Below, in pieces: positions 25,614 to 35,368 of a DNA stretch of 64,000 bases. The stretch comes from Pseudovibrio sp. M1P-2-3 (lineage in GTDB: Bacteria; Pseudomonadota; Alphaproteobacteria; Rhizobiales; Stappiaceae). Position 1 is the stretch's first letter. Each line of letters opens with the position of its first letter. Both the position numbers and the translations under genes were made by a program. Location of the stretch: the NCBI RefSeq assembly GCF_031501865.1, contig NZ_JARRCW010000001.1, positions 2,811,001 to 2,875,000 on the forward strand. Direction: 5' to 3'. A model generated the notes under the pieces. It made no database searches, was not told where the DNA came from, and was given only the letters and a program-made list of their open reading frames with translations.

Positions 25614-27830
25614 ATGTGGGCACAGGGAACTTCTCACAGGTCAGTACTGATCTGCATCAAAAACACATTAAAATCCTCCAGTTCTCTCAGTGCTGGCCTG
25701 TCACTTCTTTTAGCCAGTAGCGCCTACGCCCAAGATGGCAGTGTTGAAGAAGTCGAGCTTGACCCTGTCGTGGTGATCGTTGGGGAGACCACAGCAAAAA
25801 CCGTAGCAAAGTCGACTGTGGACTCTGAAACACTAGAACGCCTACAGTCATCATCCGTTGTCGAGGCACTTTCAACTTTACCCAATGTAAACCTTGAGGG
25901 TGGAATACGCTTTGGAGGCCAGACTTTCAGCATTTGGGGTTTTGCTGAACAAGAAGATGTTCGGGTTACTTTCGATGGTGTCCAAAAAGACTTTGAAAAG
26001 TACAAGCAAGGATCAATCTATATTGAACCTGAGCTTCTGAAAAAAATCGAAGTCGACAAAGGCTCCTTTTCAGCAGAAAAGTACGGTTCATTTGGTGGTT
26101 CCGTGGAGATGACCTCCAAATCCGCCAACGATATGCTGGAGGATAGCGATAAAAATTACGGGAGCTATGTAAAGTTAGGTTACGGTACAAATGGTGATGC
26201 ACTGTCTACAACAGGTGCAGTCTATGGGCGTTCTGATGAGTATGGATCTGATCTACTAATATCCACCACTCGGCGCTCCAATGCAAAGTTAGTAAGTGGA
26301 GATGGTGAAAGACTGCTACTCTCAGACTTAGAGTTATGGAGTGGCCATTTTAAAGGTTCAATTGATCGTGAAGCGCACTCATTTGAACTTTCCGGAGCCT
26401 ATTCTTACAATCATAACCGTGAACCCTATGACAATCAAAACGGCCAACTTGATCTTTCTTCTATTATCGACAGATATGGATGGGACGAGGCCCTTAGGCG
26501 CTTTTCCGTTGATCGCTTGACAAGGGATGCCACACTCTCCGCTAAATATAATTACAACCCCGACAGTGACCTAGTTAATTTGTCTATTCATGCTGGTTGG
26601 GCACTTACTGATCAAAAGGATGACCGCGAATACCAAGCACCGGTAACCACTCCAACATTGGGTGGTGATAAAAGCTGGTTGTCCTATGAAAGTTATAATC
26701 TAGATATAAAAAACTCCTCTGTATTCAACACCGGTGATTTTGAGCACAGTATTAATTACGGCCTTCAACTGCGTCACCATAAAAGGGACAGCTGGGCCTT
26801 TACCGAAGCTTACAAAAACTTGTCCTACTTCAACTATGGCAATTACCCCTTGTATTACTCACCAGGAGGGCAAGAAGTACGTCAAAGCGTATGGGCTGAA
26901 TATTCGATAAACTACAATGATGTGCTTCAAGTCACACCTGGAATTCGTTATGACCATATAAAACTAGACGGTACCGGAAATCCAAGCCCAGCCTATAACC
27001 TCCCTGGAATGCACGATTATAGCTCGGTAACATATTCAGGTTGGTCACCTTCTTTAAGTACTCTATTAAAGATCAACAATAACATAAGCTTATTCGCCGA
27101 TATCGCCTATAAAATGCGGGCTCCCATTATCGATGAGGTTTACTCAGTAGATAGTCTCACCTACTCCTCGCAACAACTGGAAGCTGAAAGAAACATTGCC
27201 AAGCGCGTTGGTTTGGTTTTCACTAAAGACAATTTGTTTACACAAGGGGATATCTTCAAAACACGTATCTCGTATTTCCATAACGATATTCGGCAAAATA
27301 TTGAGCTTCTAAATGGTAGGGATAATCGTAACGCCTTTTTTGCCGAATACGGTTCTAAGCCAGACTACTTTAACGCGAGAGGGTATTACACCCAAGGCAT
27401 TGAATTAGAAGCATATTATGACAGTAGATATCTTTTCGGTAGCCTAGCACTCTCTTGGATGGATGGCGAAATAAATGGTGAAGTCTACGATACTTTCAGT
27501 AGCAACAACGAAAGAGTTCCAGAAATATCGCCACTGACACTTACAACAATAGTTGGTTTCAAAGTTCCCGACTACGATATCACAGCAGGATGGAAAGCAA
27601 AGTTTGTCGACGATATTGACCATGTTTATGGTTTTGATGGATATGATGACGCGAAAGGTTTCGGCGTGCACGACATCTTTGCCAGCTGGACCCCGCAGGA
27701 AGGTCGCTTTAAAGACCTTGAACTACGTGCTTCTGTAGAAAATGTATTTGACAAAGAGTATACTCCTTACATGTCCCTTTATCCCGCTAAAGGGCGAAAC
27801 TTCAAAGCATCTCTCAGCTATAAATTTTGA
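25614..27830 (+). CDS. TonB-dependent outer-membrane receptor, heme/hemoglobin type
   Basis: The 738-residue precursor has a signal peptide ending SSAYAQ. A plug domain (about 50-170) contains VVEALSTLPNVNLEGG and the FGGSVEMTSKS exit motif. A 22-strand-like barrel follows, with aromatic Gly-rich strands, an ENVFDKEYTPY motif and a terminal Phe (KASLSYKF). This is the layout of TonB-dependent receptors, and details such as IYIEPELLKKIEVDKG resemble the hemoglobin/transferrin receptor subfamily. Two RirA-like boxes upstream and the adjacent heme monooxygenase support heme uptake. A GTG at 25602 is an alternative start. The ligand is inferred. Confidence 0.85.
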   Translation: MWAQGTSHRSVLICIKNTLKSSSSLSAGLSLLLASSAYAQDGSVEEVELDPVVVIVGETTAKTVAKSTVDSETLERLQSSSVVEALSTLPNVNLEGGIRFGGQTFSIWGFAEQEDVRVTFDGVQKDFEKYKQGSIYIEPELLKKIEVDKGSFSAEKYGSFGGSVEMTSKSANDMLEDSDKNYGSYVKLGYGTNGDALSTTGAVYGRSDEYGSDLLISTTRRSNAKLVSGDGERLLLSDLELWSGHFKGSIDREAHSFELSGAYSYNHNREPYDNQNGQLDLSSIIDRYGWDEALRRFSVDRLTRDATLSAKYNYNPDSDLVNLSIHAGWALTDQKDDREYQAPVTTPTLGGDKSWLSYESYNLDIKNSSVFNTGDFEHSINYGLQLRHHKRDSWAFTEAYKNLSYFNYGNYPLYYSPGGQEVRQSVWAEYSINYNDVLQVTPGIRYDHIKLDGTGNPSPAYNLPGMHDYSSVTYSGWSPSLSTLLKINNNISLFADIAYKMRAPIIDEVYSVDSLTYSSQQLEAERNIAKRVGLVFTKDNLFTQGDIFKTRISYFHNDIRQNIELLNGRDNRNAFFAEYGSKPDYFNARGYYTQGIELEAYYDSRYLFGSLALSWMDGEINGEVYDTFSSNNERVPEISPLTLTTIVGFKVPDYDITAGWKAKFVDDIDHVYGFDGYDDAKGFGVHDIFASWTPQEGRFKDLELRASVENVFDKEYTPYMSLYPAKGRNFKASLSYKF

Positions 27831-27889
27831 TGGAGCTTTGAGCCATCGTGGTACTGATAGAGGCTTTGTGACCTATTGCTAATCGTTGA

Positions 27890-27928
27890 AGCGGCTTGCG
27901 TTCCATTGGGGTGTAGGCCGCTTTTTCT
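27890..27928 (+). terminator. Rho-independent terminator of the receptor gene
   Basis: An AGCGGC / GCCGCT stem (27890-27895 with 27917-27922) with a 21-base loop is followed by a run of T. Confidence 0.7.
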
Positions 27929-27967
27929 ATTTCCTCCTATAAAATTACTCCCTTTGTGCAACTCTAC

Positions 27968-28178
27968 CCCACTGCCAAGCAGTTTCAGCACCGCACGGGG
28001 TTCATGCAGTGGGCGAGGTGGGTCTCGTTAGTAACGAGAGTGGCAAGGCGGGCAGGCTGGGGCCTGCGCAGTGACTAAGTAAATATTTCTTCGGCTCCGG
28101 CATTTCCGCCTTGCCCGGGATTATTTTATGCGAAATATCGGGGTAACCAACGGCAGTCGAAAGTGCAGTTTCCTGCCG
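27968..28178. ncRNA. Candidate structured RNA or repeat element of unknown function
   Basis: This gene-free, GC-rich stretch contains an ordered series of perfect inverted repeats. CCCACTGC / GCAGTGGG pairs 27968-27975 with 28006-28013. TCTCGTT / AACGAGA lies at 28023-28039. GGCAAGGCGG / CCGCCTTGCC pairs 28042-28051 with 28106-28115 and encloses GCAGGC / GCCTGC (28052-28067). CGGCAG / CTGCCG pairs 28151-28156 with 28173-28178. The nesting fits a folded RNA. A strong hairpin with a T tail at 28397-28437 could end a plus-strand transcript. It resembles no tmRNA, RNase P, SRP or 6S RNA that I can recognise. Strand and function are unknown; a repeat element is the alternative. Confidence 0.35.
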
Positions 28179-28396
28179 CTGCTCTCGAAAGCCGGGGGGG
28201 CTCCTTGTATCCGTCAGACCCTACAGCAAAGCCTGAACATATTTCACCGGGCGCGTTGAAGATGCGTTACCTCTCCAAAGCACCCCATCCCGACCCATAA
28301 CTTGACGACGGACGGTCCGCCGCTGCTCGTTTTTATGGGCACGGGAAAATGATAGGGCATGAGTTGTGGGAGGGGGATAAGTTTTAAGGCAGCATA

Positions 28397-28437
28397 AACA
28401 GGGACATGGCCTTAACTGCCGTGTCCCTGTTTTATTT
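28397..28437. terminator. Strong, possibly bidirectional terminator
   Basis: AAACAGGGACA / TGTCCCTGTTT form an 11-bp perfect stem with a 14-base loop. On the plus strand it is followed by a T-rich tail (TTTTATTTT overlapping the arm), the better orientation. On the minus strand it lies downstream of nrdF, so it may serve both directions. Confidence 0.7.
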
Positions 28438-28497
28438 TCTTGCAGTTCCCAGTCCTTGACACCAATCAGCATCTGCCGAACCTACAGCCTCAACTGG

Positions 28498-28519
28498 ATC
28501 CCGGCTCGGGGGCCGGGAT
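28498..28519. repeat. REP-like GC-rich palindrome
   Basis: ATCCCGGC / GCCGGGAT are perfect 8-base arms around a 6-base centre. The wider phrase (CTGGATCCCGGCTC, then GGCCGGGATGACC) is of a type often scattered between genes in alphaproteobacteria. Confidence 0.5.
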
Positions 28520-28583
28520 GACCTTGCTTGAGGCTAAGGGCGTAACTGTGAAGCCAATGGAGGCGGGGCTGGAAAGCGTACTC

Positions 28584-29570
<987 letters not shown>

Positions 29571-29576
29571 TCAAAC

Positions 29577-31727
29577 TTAAAGGGAGCAGGCCACGCAGCC
29601 TTCAACTTCCGTGCCTTCCAGTGCCATCTGGCGCAGGCGGATATAATAAATTGTCTTGATGCCCTTTTTCCAGGCATAAATCTGCGCCTTGTTGATGTCG
29701 CGCGTTGTGGCGGTATCAGGGAAGAACAGGGTCAAAGACAAGCCTTGGTCCACATGCTGCGTTGCCGCTGCATAGGTGTCGATCAACGCTTCCGGGCCAA
29801 TCTCGTAGGCATCGCGGTAGTATTCCAGATTGTCGTTATTCATAAACGGCGCTGGGTAGTACACACGGCCAATCTTGCCCTCTTTGCGGATTTCCACTTT
29901 GGACACGATCGGGTGGATCGAGGAGGTGGAGTTATTGATGTAGCTGATTGAACCTGTTGGCGGCACAGCTTGCAGGTTGCGGTTGAACAGGCCGTCTTTC
30001 ATGACAGCATCTTTCAAAGCCACCCACTCTTCACGGGTTGGAATGTGAATTCCAAACTTCTCAAAGAGGCTTGTAGCCCGCTGTGTTTCCGGCAACCAGT
30101 CCTGCTCCACGTACTTGTCGAAGAACACACCTGAGGCATACTCGGAGTTCTCAAAGCCTTTGAAGCTCGCGCCCCGCTCAATGGCCAGTGCGTTGGAGGC
30201 GCGCAGGCAATGGAACAGCACAGTGCAGAAATAGATGTTTGTAAAATCAACAGCTTCCGGGCTGCCATAATGAATGAGTTCGCGTGCGAGAAACCCGTGA
30301 AGGTTCATTTGACCAAGGCCAATGGCGTGGCTTTCTTCATTGCCACGGCGCACGGATGGCACTGAGTCAATGGAACTCATTTCAGAAACTGCAGTCAAAG
30401 ACCGGATGGCTGTTTCAACAGTTCCGCCCAGATCACCACCATCCATTGCCTTGGCAATGTTCAGTGAACCCAGATTACAGGAGATATCGGCTCCCAGATG
30501 CTCATAGGACAGATCATCATTGAACAGACTCGCCTCATTCACCTGCAAGATCTCAGAGCACAGGTTCGACATATTAATGCGCCCTTCAACAGGGTTCGCT
30601 TTATTGGCTGTGTCTTCAAACAGAATATAAGGGTAACCGCTCTCGAACTGGATTTCAGCCAGTAACTGGAAGAACTCACGGGCGCGCAGTTTTGTTTTGC
30701 GGATCTGTGGGTTGTCCACCATCTCGCGGTATTTCTCGGTGACCGAGATTTCAGAGAACGGAACACCGTAGACCTTCTCAACGTCATGCGGCGAGAACAG
30801 GTACATTTCCTCGTTCTGCTTGGCCAGCTGGAACGTGATATCGGGAATAACAACACCAAGGGACAGCGTTTTAATACGGATTTTCTCATCCGCATTCTCG
30901 CGCTTGGTATCAAGGAAGCTGAGGATGTCCGGGTGATGGGCGTTCAGGTACACAGCGCCTGCACCCTGACGGGCGCCAAGCTGGTTGGCATAGCTGAAGC
31001 TATCTTCCAAAAGCTTCATCACCGGCACAATACCGGAGGACTGGTTCTCAACGCCTTTGATCGGCGCGCCAGCTTCACGCAGGTTGGTCAGCAGCAAAGC
31101 AACACCGCCGCCGCGCTTGGAAAGCTGCAGCGCAGAGTTGATGGACCGGCCAATGGATTCCATGTTGTCTTCAAGACGCAGAAGGAAACAGGAGATCAGC
31201 TCGCCGCGCTGCTTTTTACCCGCATTCAAGAATGTTGGTGTGGCTGGCTGAAACCGGTTGGAGATGGTTTCATTCATCATCTGCATGGCAAGGTTTTCAT
31301 CGCCGCGCGCCAAAGCTAAGGCCACCATAACCACACGGTCTTCATAGCGCTCAAGGTAGCGCTTGCCGTCAAAGGTTTTCAGCGCGTAGCTGGTGTAAAA
31401 CTTGAAGGCCCCGAGGAAGGTTGGGAAGCGGAACTTGCGGTCATAGGCGGCGATGAAGATAGATTTCACAAAGGCCGGATCATACTGGTCCAGAACCTCG
31501 GCTTCATAGTAGTTCTCGCGCACCAGATAGGAGAGCTTTTCCTCCAGCGAATGGAAGAAAACAGTATTCTGGTTTACATGCTCCAGAAAATACTGGCGTG
31601 CCGCCTGACGATCCGCGTCAAACTGAATTTTTCCCTCTGTATCGTAGAGGTTCAGCATGGCGTTCAGTGCGTGATAGTCCAGCCCCTGATAGGCGGCTAC
31701 AGACTTTTCGAGAGTTGTTGTTTCCAA
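29577..31727 (-). CDS. nrdE: Class Ib ribonucleotide reductase, alpha (catalytic) subunit
   Basis: The 716-residue protein, the usual length for NrdE, holds the R1 barrel: [24 protein letters not shown] with an active-site Cys, [26 protein letters not shown] with the radical Cys, [11 protein letters not shown], and [16 protein letters not shown]. The C-terminal EGCVACSL is the redox-shuttle Cys pair reduced by NrdH. It reduces ribonucleoside diphosphates. No ATG fits the N terminus. I place the start at a TTG (31727) giving (M)ETTTLEKSV, overlapping nrdI by 31 bases; the frame is open further upstream inside nrdI, which would add 24 unlikely residues. Confidence 0.93.
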   Translation of the reverse strand: METTTLEKSVAAYQGLDYHALNAMLNLYDTEGKIQFDADRQAARQYFLEHVNQNTVFFHSLEEKLSYLVRENYYEAEVLDQYDPAFVKSIFIAAYDRKFRFPTFLGAFKFYTSYALKTFDGKRYLERYEDRVVMVALALARGDENLAMQMMNETISNRFQPATPTFLNAGKKQRGELISCFLLRLEDNMESIGRSINSALQLSKRGGGVALLLTNLREAGAPIKGVENQSSGIVPVMKLLEDSFSYANQLGARQGAGAVYLNAHHPDILSFLDTKRENADEKIRIKTLSLGVVIPDITFQLAKQNEEMYLFSPHDVEKVYGVPFSEISVTEKYREMVDNPQIRKTKLRAREFFQLLAEIQFESGYPYILFEDTANKANPVEGRINMSNLCSEILQVNEASLFNDDLSYEHLGADISCNLGSLNIAKAMDGGDLGGTVETAIRSLTAVSEMSSIDSVPSVRRGNEESHAIGLGQMNLHGFLARELIHYGSPEAVDFTNIYFCTVLFHCLRASNALAIERGASFKGFENSEYASGVFFDKYVEQDWLPETQRATSLFEKFGIHIPTREEWVALKDAVMKDGLFNRNLQAVPPTGSISYINNSTSSIHPIVSKVEIRKEGKIGRVYYPAPFMNNDNLEYYRDAYEIGPEALIDTYAAATQHVDQGLSLTLFFPDTATTRDINKAQIYAWKKGIKTIYYIRLRQMALEGTEVEGCVACSL

Positions 31728-32113
31728 AATAAATCTAGTCCCTGACGAACCCGCGCAACGTCGCTGTCGGTGCCTGCAAGTTCGAACTTGTAAAGGCATG
31801 GACAGTCACATTTGGCGGCAATAACAGTGCCTGCATGGGCAAAAAATGCCCCGAAATTTCGGTTACCCGAAGCGATCACGCCCCTGAGCAAAGACCGGTT
31901 TGCTACATCATTCAAAAAAGCAATCACTTGCTTGTGCACCGCTCCCCTGCCCTCACCATCCGCATATGTGGGGGTGATAAGGACAAAGGGTTGTGTGACC
32001 TGCAGCATCTTTTGGGATGCGCGGGCCGGAATGCGCTCGGCCTCAAGACCGAGACGTTCAACAAAGCGGTGTGTATTTTCAGATGAGCTGGAGAAGTAGA
32101 CGAGGCTGCTCAA
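31697..32113 (-). CDS. nrdI: Ribonucleotide reductase activating flavodoxin-like protein
   Basis: The 138-residue protein has the NrdI flavodoxin fold. [18 protein letters not shown] is the FMN phosphate loop, [23 protein letters not shown] the second loop, and [18 protein letters not shown] the third conserved NrdI segment. It binds FMN and supplies the oxidant that assembles the Mn(III)2-tyrosyl radical in NrdF. It lies 4 bases after nrdH and overlaps the start of nrdE. Confidence 0.95.
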   Translation of the reverse strand: MSSLVYFSSSSENTHRFVERLGLEAERIPARASQKMLQVTQPFVLITPTYADGEGRGAVHKQVIAFLNDVANRSLLRGVIASGNRNFGAFFAHAGTVIAAKCDCPCLYKFELAGTDSDVARVRQGLDLFWKQQLSKSL

Positions 32114-32117
32114 TTAA

Positions 32118-32339
32118 TCAGGCGAGGCCGCCGATTTTGTCCGGGCGAAAGCCTGCCCAGTGTTGATCTCCTGCAATGACGACAGGAACCTGACGATAGC
32201 CCAGCGATTCAACTTGCGCCAGAGCATCCGCATCTTGTGTAAGGTCAATCACGTTGTAGGCAATACCTGCACTATCGAGCGCGCGCGTGGTTGCAGTACA
32301 CTGCACACAGGCAGGTTTGGAATATACGGTAATGCTCAT
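32118..32339 (-). CDS. nrdH: NrdH glutaredoxin-like redoxin
   Basis: The 73-residue protein has a redoxin fold with the CVQC active site near residue 11, VPVVIAGDQHW with the cis-Pro loop, and the NrdH-specific WAGFRPD segment near the C terminus. It reduces NrdE and is itself reduced by thioredoxin reductase. It is the first gene of nrdHIEF, about 115 bases downstream of a cobalamin riboswitch. Confidence 0.95.
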   Translation of the reverse strand: MSITVYSKPACVQCTATTRALDSAGIAYNVIDLTQDADALAQVESLGYRQVPVVIAGDQHWAGFRPDKIGGLA

Positions 32340-32454
32340 GCTTTCGTCCGCCTAGCATGGGAGAAGATCGAGACGGCAGGCTGCGGGCACAAAACTTGCG
32401 CACACCGAAGCCACAACGCTCCCGGACCCTCCGCCCGTGGTTGTCAAATTGTCT

Positions 32455-32632
32455 CTTGGCAGGTCTCCTGACTGCACAGCTCAAACACACCCTTCTAACC
32501 TTCCCGAAGTTTCCTTCAGTGGTACAAATAAAAGGCCGTTCACTGCTTACAGTTGCGGGGGCAGTGCCAGATTTTCACCGGCTTCCCTCTTCGCCTGCGA
32601 GTCGCCCCGCAAGAACCAAGCACACTCCATAT
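32455..32632 (-). promoter_or_regulatory. Cobalamin (B12) riboswitch controlling nrdHIEF
   Basis: Read on the minus strand, the stretch contains the conserved blocks of the AdoCbl riboswitch in order: GGAAGCCGGTGAAAATCTGG, then CACTGCCCCCGCAACTGTAA, then GGGAAGG, and finally the B12 box AGTCAGGAGACCTGCC (32458-32474). It lies just upstream of nrdH on the same strand. Bound cobalamin would be expected to lower expression of this B12-independent reductase. The outer boundaries are approximate. Confidence 0.93.
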
Positions 32633-32639
32633 AGTGCAT

Positions 32640-33206
32640 CTAGATTTGAATGGGTCAATATATAGTGTGATTTACACAATTTAATACTGTGGAATTTAAT
32701 GGAAAAATATGCAGCATCTGGAAAATATTTTTTAGCCGGATTGCTTTCAGATAGCCCAACCGGCCATGCGCCGCATACTTCATGCCTGCACATTTGACTT
32801 TATAAGTTTTAGCCACAGCGCTCATATCCAGCCACACCTTAGAAGTCAATTCAGGCACGCTTATTTTTGTTGGCACCGTAGCTCACCAACTCGCAAAAAT
32901 ACGTGTCCCCTTCTACAAATATCATGGTTCGTTACTCTCAATAAAGAAGGGGATAAAATCCACGAGCACCCCACCCGCAGGCGATCCATTTCAGCCACGA
33001 TCACAAGCCTATCGCATTTGGTTCAGGAAACAGCACCTATGTGATGGGAGGAAGCGTGTTCATAGATGCAATGCTCATAAAATAACAGGGCTTTAACCCA
33101 GTCCTATAAACAGTTGCGGCACACCCAACCCAAGGCATATGCGCAAGGGAAGGGCGTGCAGCAATTCTTTGATAGTGCCGGTTTGTTTTAGCCTATTGTT
33201 TAGGCG
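32640..33206. other. Intergenic region between the nrd riboswitch and the RTX gene
   Basis: No supportable gene is seen. A 92-codon plus-strand frame (32766-33044) has no domain, start signal or convincing composition. The nrd promoter should lie near 32640-32700. Confidence 0.45.
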
Positions 33207-33247
33207 CGTATCTTTAACCAGAAACCGGCATCCACTTTTCGGCGATA
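33207..33247. repeat. Rhizobiales-type intergenic palindromic element
   Basis: GTATC and GATAC end repeats enclose AACCAGAAACCGGCATCC and CACTTTTCGG, with an inner CCG / CGG pair. From memory, this AACCGG-N-CCACTTTTCGG phrase is a common intergenic motif in Rhizobiales. It sits immediately downstream of the RTX gene and may also act as its transcript end. Confidence 0.4.
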
Positions 33248-33251
33248 CATT

Positions 33252-34277
33252 TTATGTGAAGATGAAGTCGCTCGCAGCAAGGTGATCAGGTGTAACACCG
33301 TCAATGATGACTGCATTACCGTCGGTATCAGTGATTGTTGTTGCTCCATGGGCGGTGGAGCCGTCCTCTGCGGTATACGCATGATCCTGATCATAAGAGA
33401 TTGTCAGGTCATCCATGGAATTTACATCAGAACTGGAAAACATCAGCGTATCCGAGCCACTGTCATAGTCAGTAATCTCTGTGCTGCTTGGCTCGCAGGT
33501 ATCGGAAAAGACAAATGTGTCACTCCCCGCACCTCCGGTGACGACATTATCGCCACCACCAGCATTAATGGTGTCATTCCCATCTCCACCGAAAATGAAA
33601 TCGTTCCCGTTGCCTGCGGTAATTGTATCACCACCACTGCCGCCATAAATGGAATTGTCTCCATCACCTACGGTAATTGTGTTGGAACCGGTATGGGCTT
33701 CACTGGTATTGTCACTATAGCCCGCATAGATGATGTTATTCCCGTCTCCCGCAGTAATGTTATCATCGCCAAAGCCGCCAAAGATGGTGTTATTTCCATT
33801 TCCCGCATGAATTGTATCATTGTAGCTTAAAGAACTGTCGAAGGCAGAGTGATTGTCAGGGTTTTCATCCCCATAGATCGTTGCGTCAAAATTACTTTTA
33901 TCACTTTTCGTTATAGTGTCGTCGCCGGTTCCACCTTCCAGAACAGCATCAACATCGTCTGCGTGGTGGGCATACTGAATATTATTGACATTAATTGTAT
34001 CATCGCCAGAGCCACTATCAATATTTAACTGCAAGTCGGTGGCGTATGAACCGTGTTGCAAATTAAATTTAATGGTATCATTGCCATCGCCCAACCTTGT
34101 ATTAAAGCCCGCGATCTGTGAGCTGTCATGCGTCATCTTACTCCAAGTCACATTAACGGTATCATCACCGCCACCCATATCAATGTTATAGTGAACCTGC
34201 TTGTGAGCTTCGATTCCACCACCTTTAATTGTGTAGTTATTGTCGCCATCGCCAAATGTCTTATTTTTTGTAGACAT
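33252..34277 (-). CDS. Small RTX-repeat calcium-binding secreted protein
   Basis: The 341-residue protein consists almost wholly of Asp/Gly/Asn-rich repeats. The central part (about residues 145-265) has regular GGxGxDxI nonapeptides such as GGSGGDTI, GGDGNDTI and GGAGSDTFVF, which form Ca2+-binding parallel beta-rolls. The first 140 residues have looser, beta-helix-like GDGNDTI repeats. There is no N-terminal signal peptide; the C-terminal 70 residues end in ASDFIFT, a typical uncleaved type I secretion signal. No toxin or enzyme domain is seen, and no HlyB/HlyD genes lie nearby. Adhesive or matrix roles are possible, but this is inference. Confidence 0.85.
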   Translation of the reverse strand: MSTKNKTFGDGDNNYTIKGGGIEAHKQVHYNIDMGGGDDTVNVTWSKMTHDSSQIAGFNTRLGDGNDTIKFNLQHGSYATDLQLNIDSGSGDDTINVNNIQYAHHADDVDAVLEGGTGDDTITKSDKSNFDATIYGDENPDNHSAFDSSLSYNDTIHAGNGNNTIFGGFGDDNITAGDGNNIIYAGYSDNTSEAHTGSNTITVGDGDNSIYGGSGGDTITAGNGNDFIFGGDGNDTINAGGGDNVVTGGAGSDTFVFSDTCEPSSTEITDYDSGSDTLMFSSSDVNSMDDLTISYDQDHAYTAEDGSTAHGATTITDTDGNAVIIDGVTPDHLAASDFIFT

Positions 34278-34879
34278 GCTTAACCTATATGCTTCTATTT
34301 CATTTAGTGTAGCCAGGACAGAGCGGGGCTGCGAGTGGAAGGTGAGCTCAACATGCTAACATTTCAAATTAACTATCATTAATATTCCAATATTTACTTA
34401 AATTTTGAAATAATATGCCGTTTAGGGAAACTTTGAAATTTGGAGTACTTACAGCGGCTTGTACAATAATAATCAAATATGTTTGATTGGAGAAACTTCA
34501 AATTTTATATCCATAATTTAATTTCTCAAGGGTAATGAGATGTTTTGAAGCGCTTCCGCGGCAGCAAATCAGGGGAAGATCCGCCATATTTCTGCCCACT
34601 TATACTAATCAGGCTTCAAGGGAACCTATAGAATTAATTATGGATACCGGCGCGGTGGCCGGTATAACCTCGCAAAGAATCTTGAATATCGTCCCGAATT
34701 AGAGCCGGAAGTCATTTTGTTCCGCGACAGGAAATTGCTGTCTACAGGTTTTACCAAAAGTATATTGAACTCAATCAAGCGTAACGCGCTCAAGAGTACG
34801 TCGCCAGTATCATCCAGTGGGCAGCTACTATTGAAACTCATTCTCAACTGACTTAGGAGTGAGTGCAGTTGGGGGAGAC
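34278..34879. other. AT-rich intergenic region with a start-less open frame
   Basis: It contains the RTX promoter region near 34280-34500 and a plus-strand frame open for 80 codons from 34609 to a TGA at 34849. That frame includes YGYRRGGRYNLAKNLEYRPE but has no plausible start. It could be a gene remnant; no family was recognised. Confidence 0.35.
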
Positions 34880-35290
34880 ATGCGCATTCAATATCAACCA
34901 AAGAGCGACAAAGCAGCTCTATGGCGAAAGCTATGGGTGAGCTGGCTGTTGCTGTTTGCGCTGCTTTTGTCTTCTTTGATCCCCACAGGCATGATGCCAG
35001 GATCCAACACGGACGGAACGTTTACCGTTATACTATGCACCTCTTCCGGCCTTCGCCACATTACCATGAATAGTGATGGCAAAGAAGTTCCGCCCATTTC
35101 TGAAGAAGAGCGGAACCCCTGCATCTATTCGTCTGTCCTTGGAGCGCACGCCAGCATAAACGACCCCCTCAAGCTTTTGGTTCCCTCAGGCTTATCAGTA
35201 CCGCAAGTCCATGCATTCGAGGCAATTTTCGATCAGCTGAAAACCTTGCCCGTTGGCGCAAGAGCGCCTCCAGCATCCATCACTCTTTAA
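34880..35290 (+). CDS. DUF2946-like small secreted/membrane protein
   Basis: The 136-residue protein has one N-terminal hydrophobic helix (WVSWLLLFALLLSSLIPTG) and then a soluble region with VILCTSSGLRHITMNSDGKEVPP and NPCIYSS. The layout (membrane anchor, [IV]xxCT motif, later Cys) fits DUF2946-like proteins of unknown function. It is homologous by eye to the first gene of the nos operon (51021-51413), which has VICTTLGQKTIQLDQNGDPI at the matching place but more cysteines. The ATG at 34880 follows GGGGGAG. It precedes a PepSY membrane protein by 78 bases and is probably co-transcribed with it. A metal-related role is possible but unproven. Confidence 0.65.
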   Translation: MRIQYQPKSDKAALWRKLWVSWLLLFALLLSSLIPTGMMPGSNTDGTFTVILCTSSGLRHITMNSDGKEVPPISEEERNPCIYSSVLGAHASINDPLKLLVPSGLSVPQVHAFEAIFDQLKTLPVGARAPPASITL

Positions 35291-35368
35291 AAAATCAGAT
35301 CTCATTATCTTTTTACGGACAAAGCCTTGTTTCAACGCTCTGAGCCGTAAGTATTGCTGGAGTTTTTC

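Noticed and set aside
28221-28472. An 83-codon minus-strand frame near the structured block
   Set aside because: It crosses a strong terminator hairpin and has no ribosome-binding site or family; better explained as chance within structured DNA.
33540-33810. Short tandem DNA repeats considered as a CRISPR array
   Set aside because: They encode the RTX nonapeptides GGxGxD in frame; spacers of constant length are absent.
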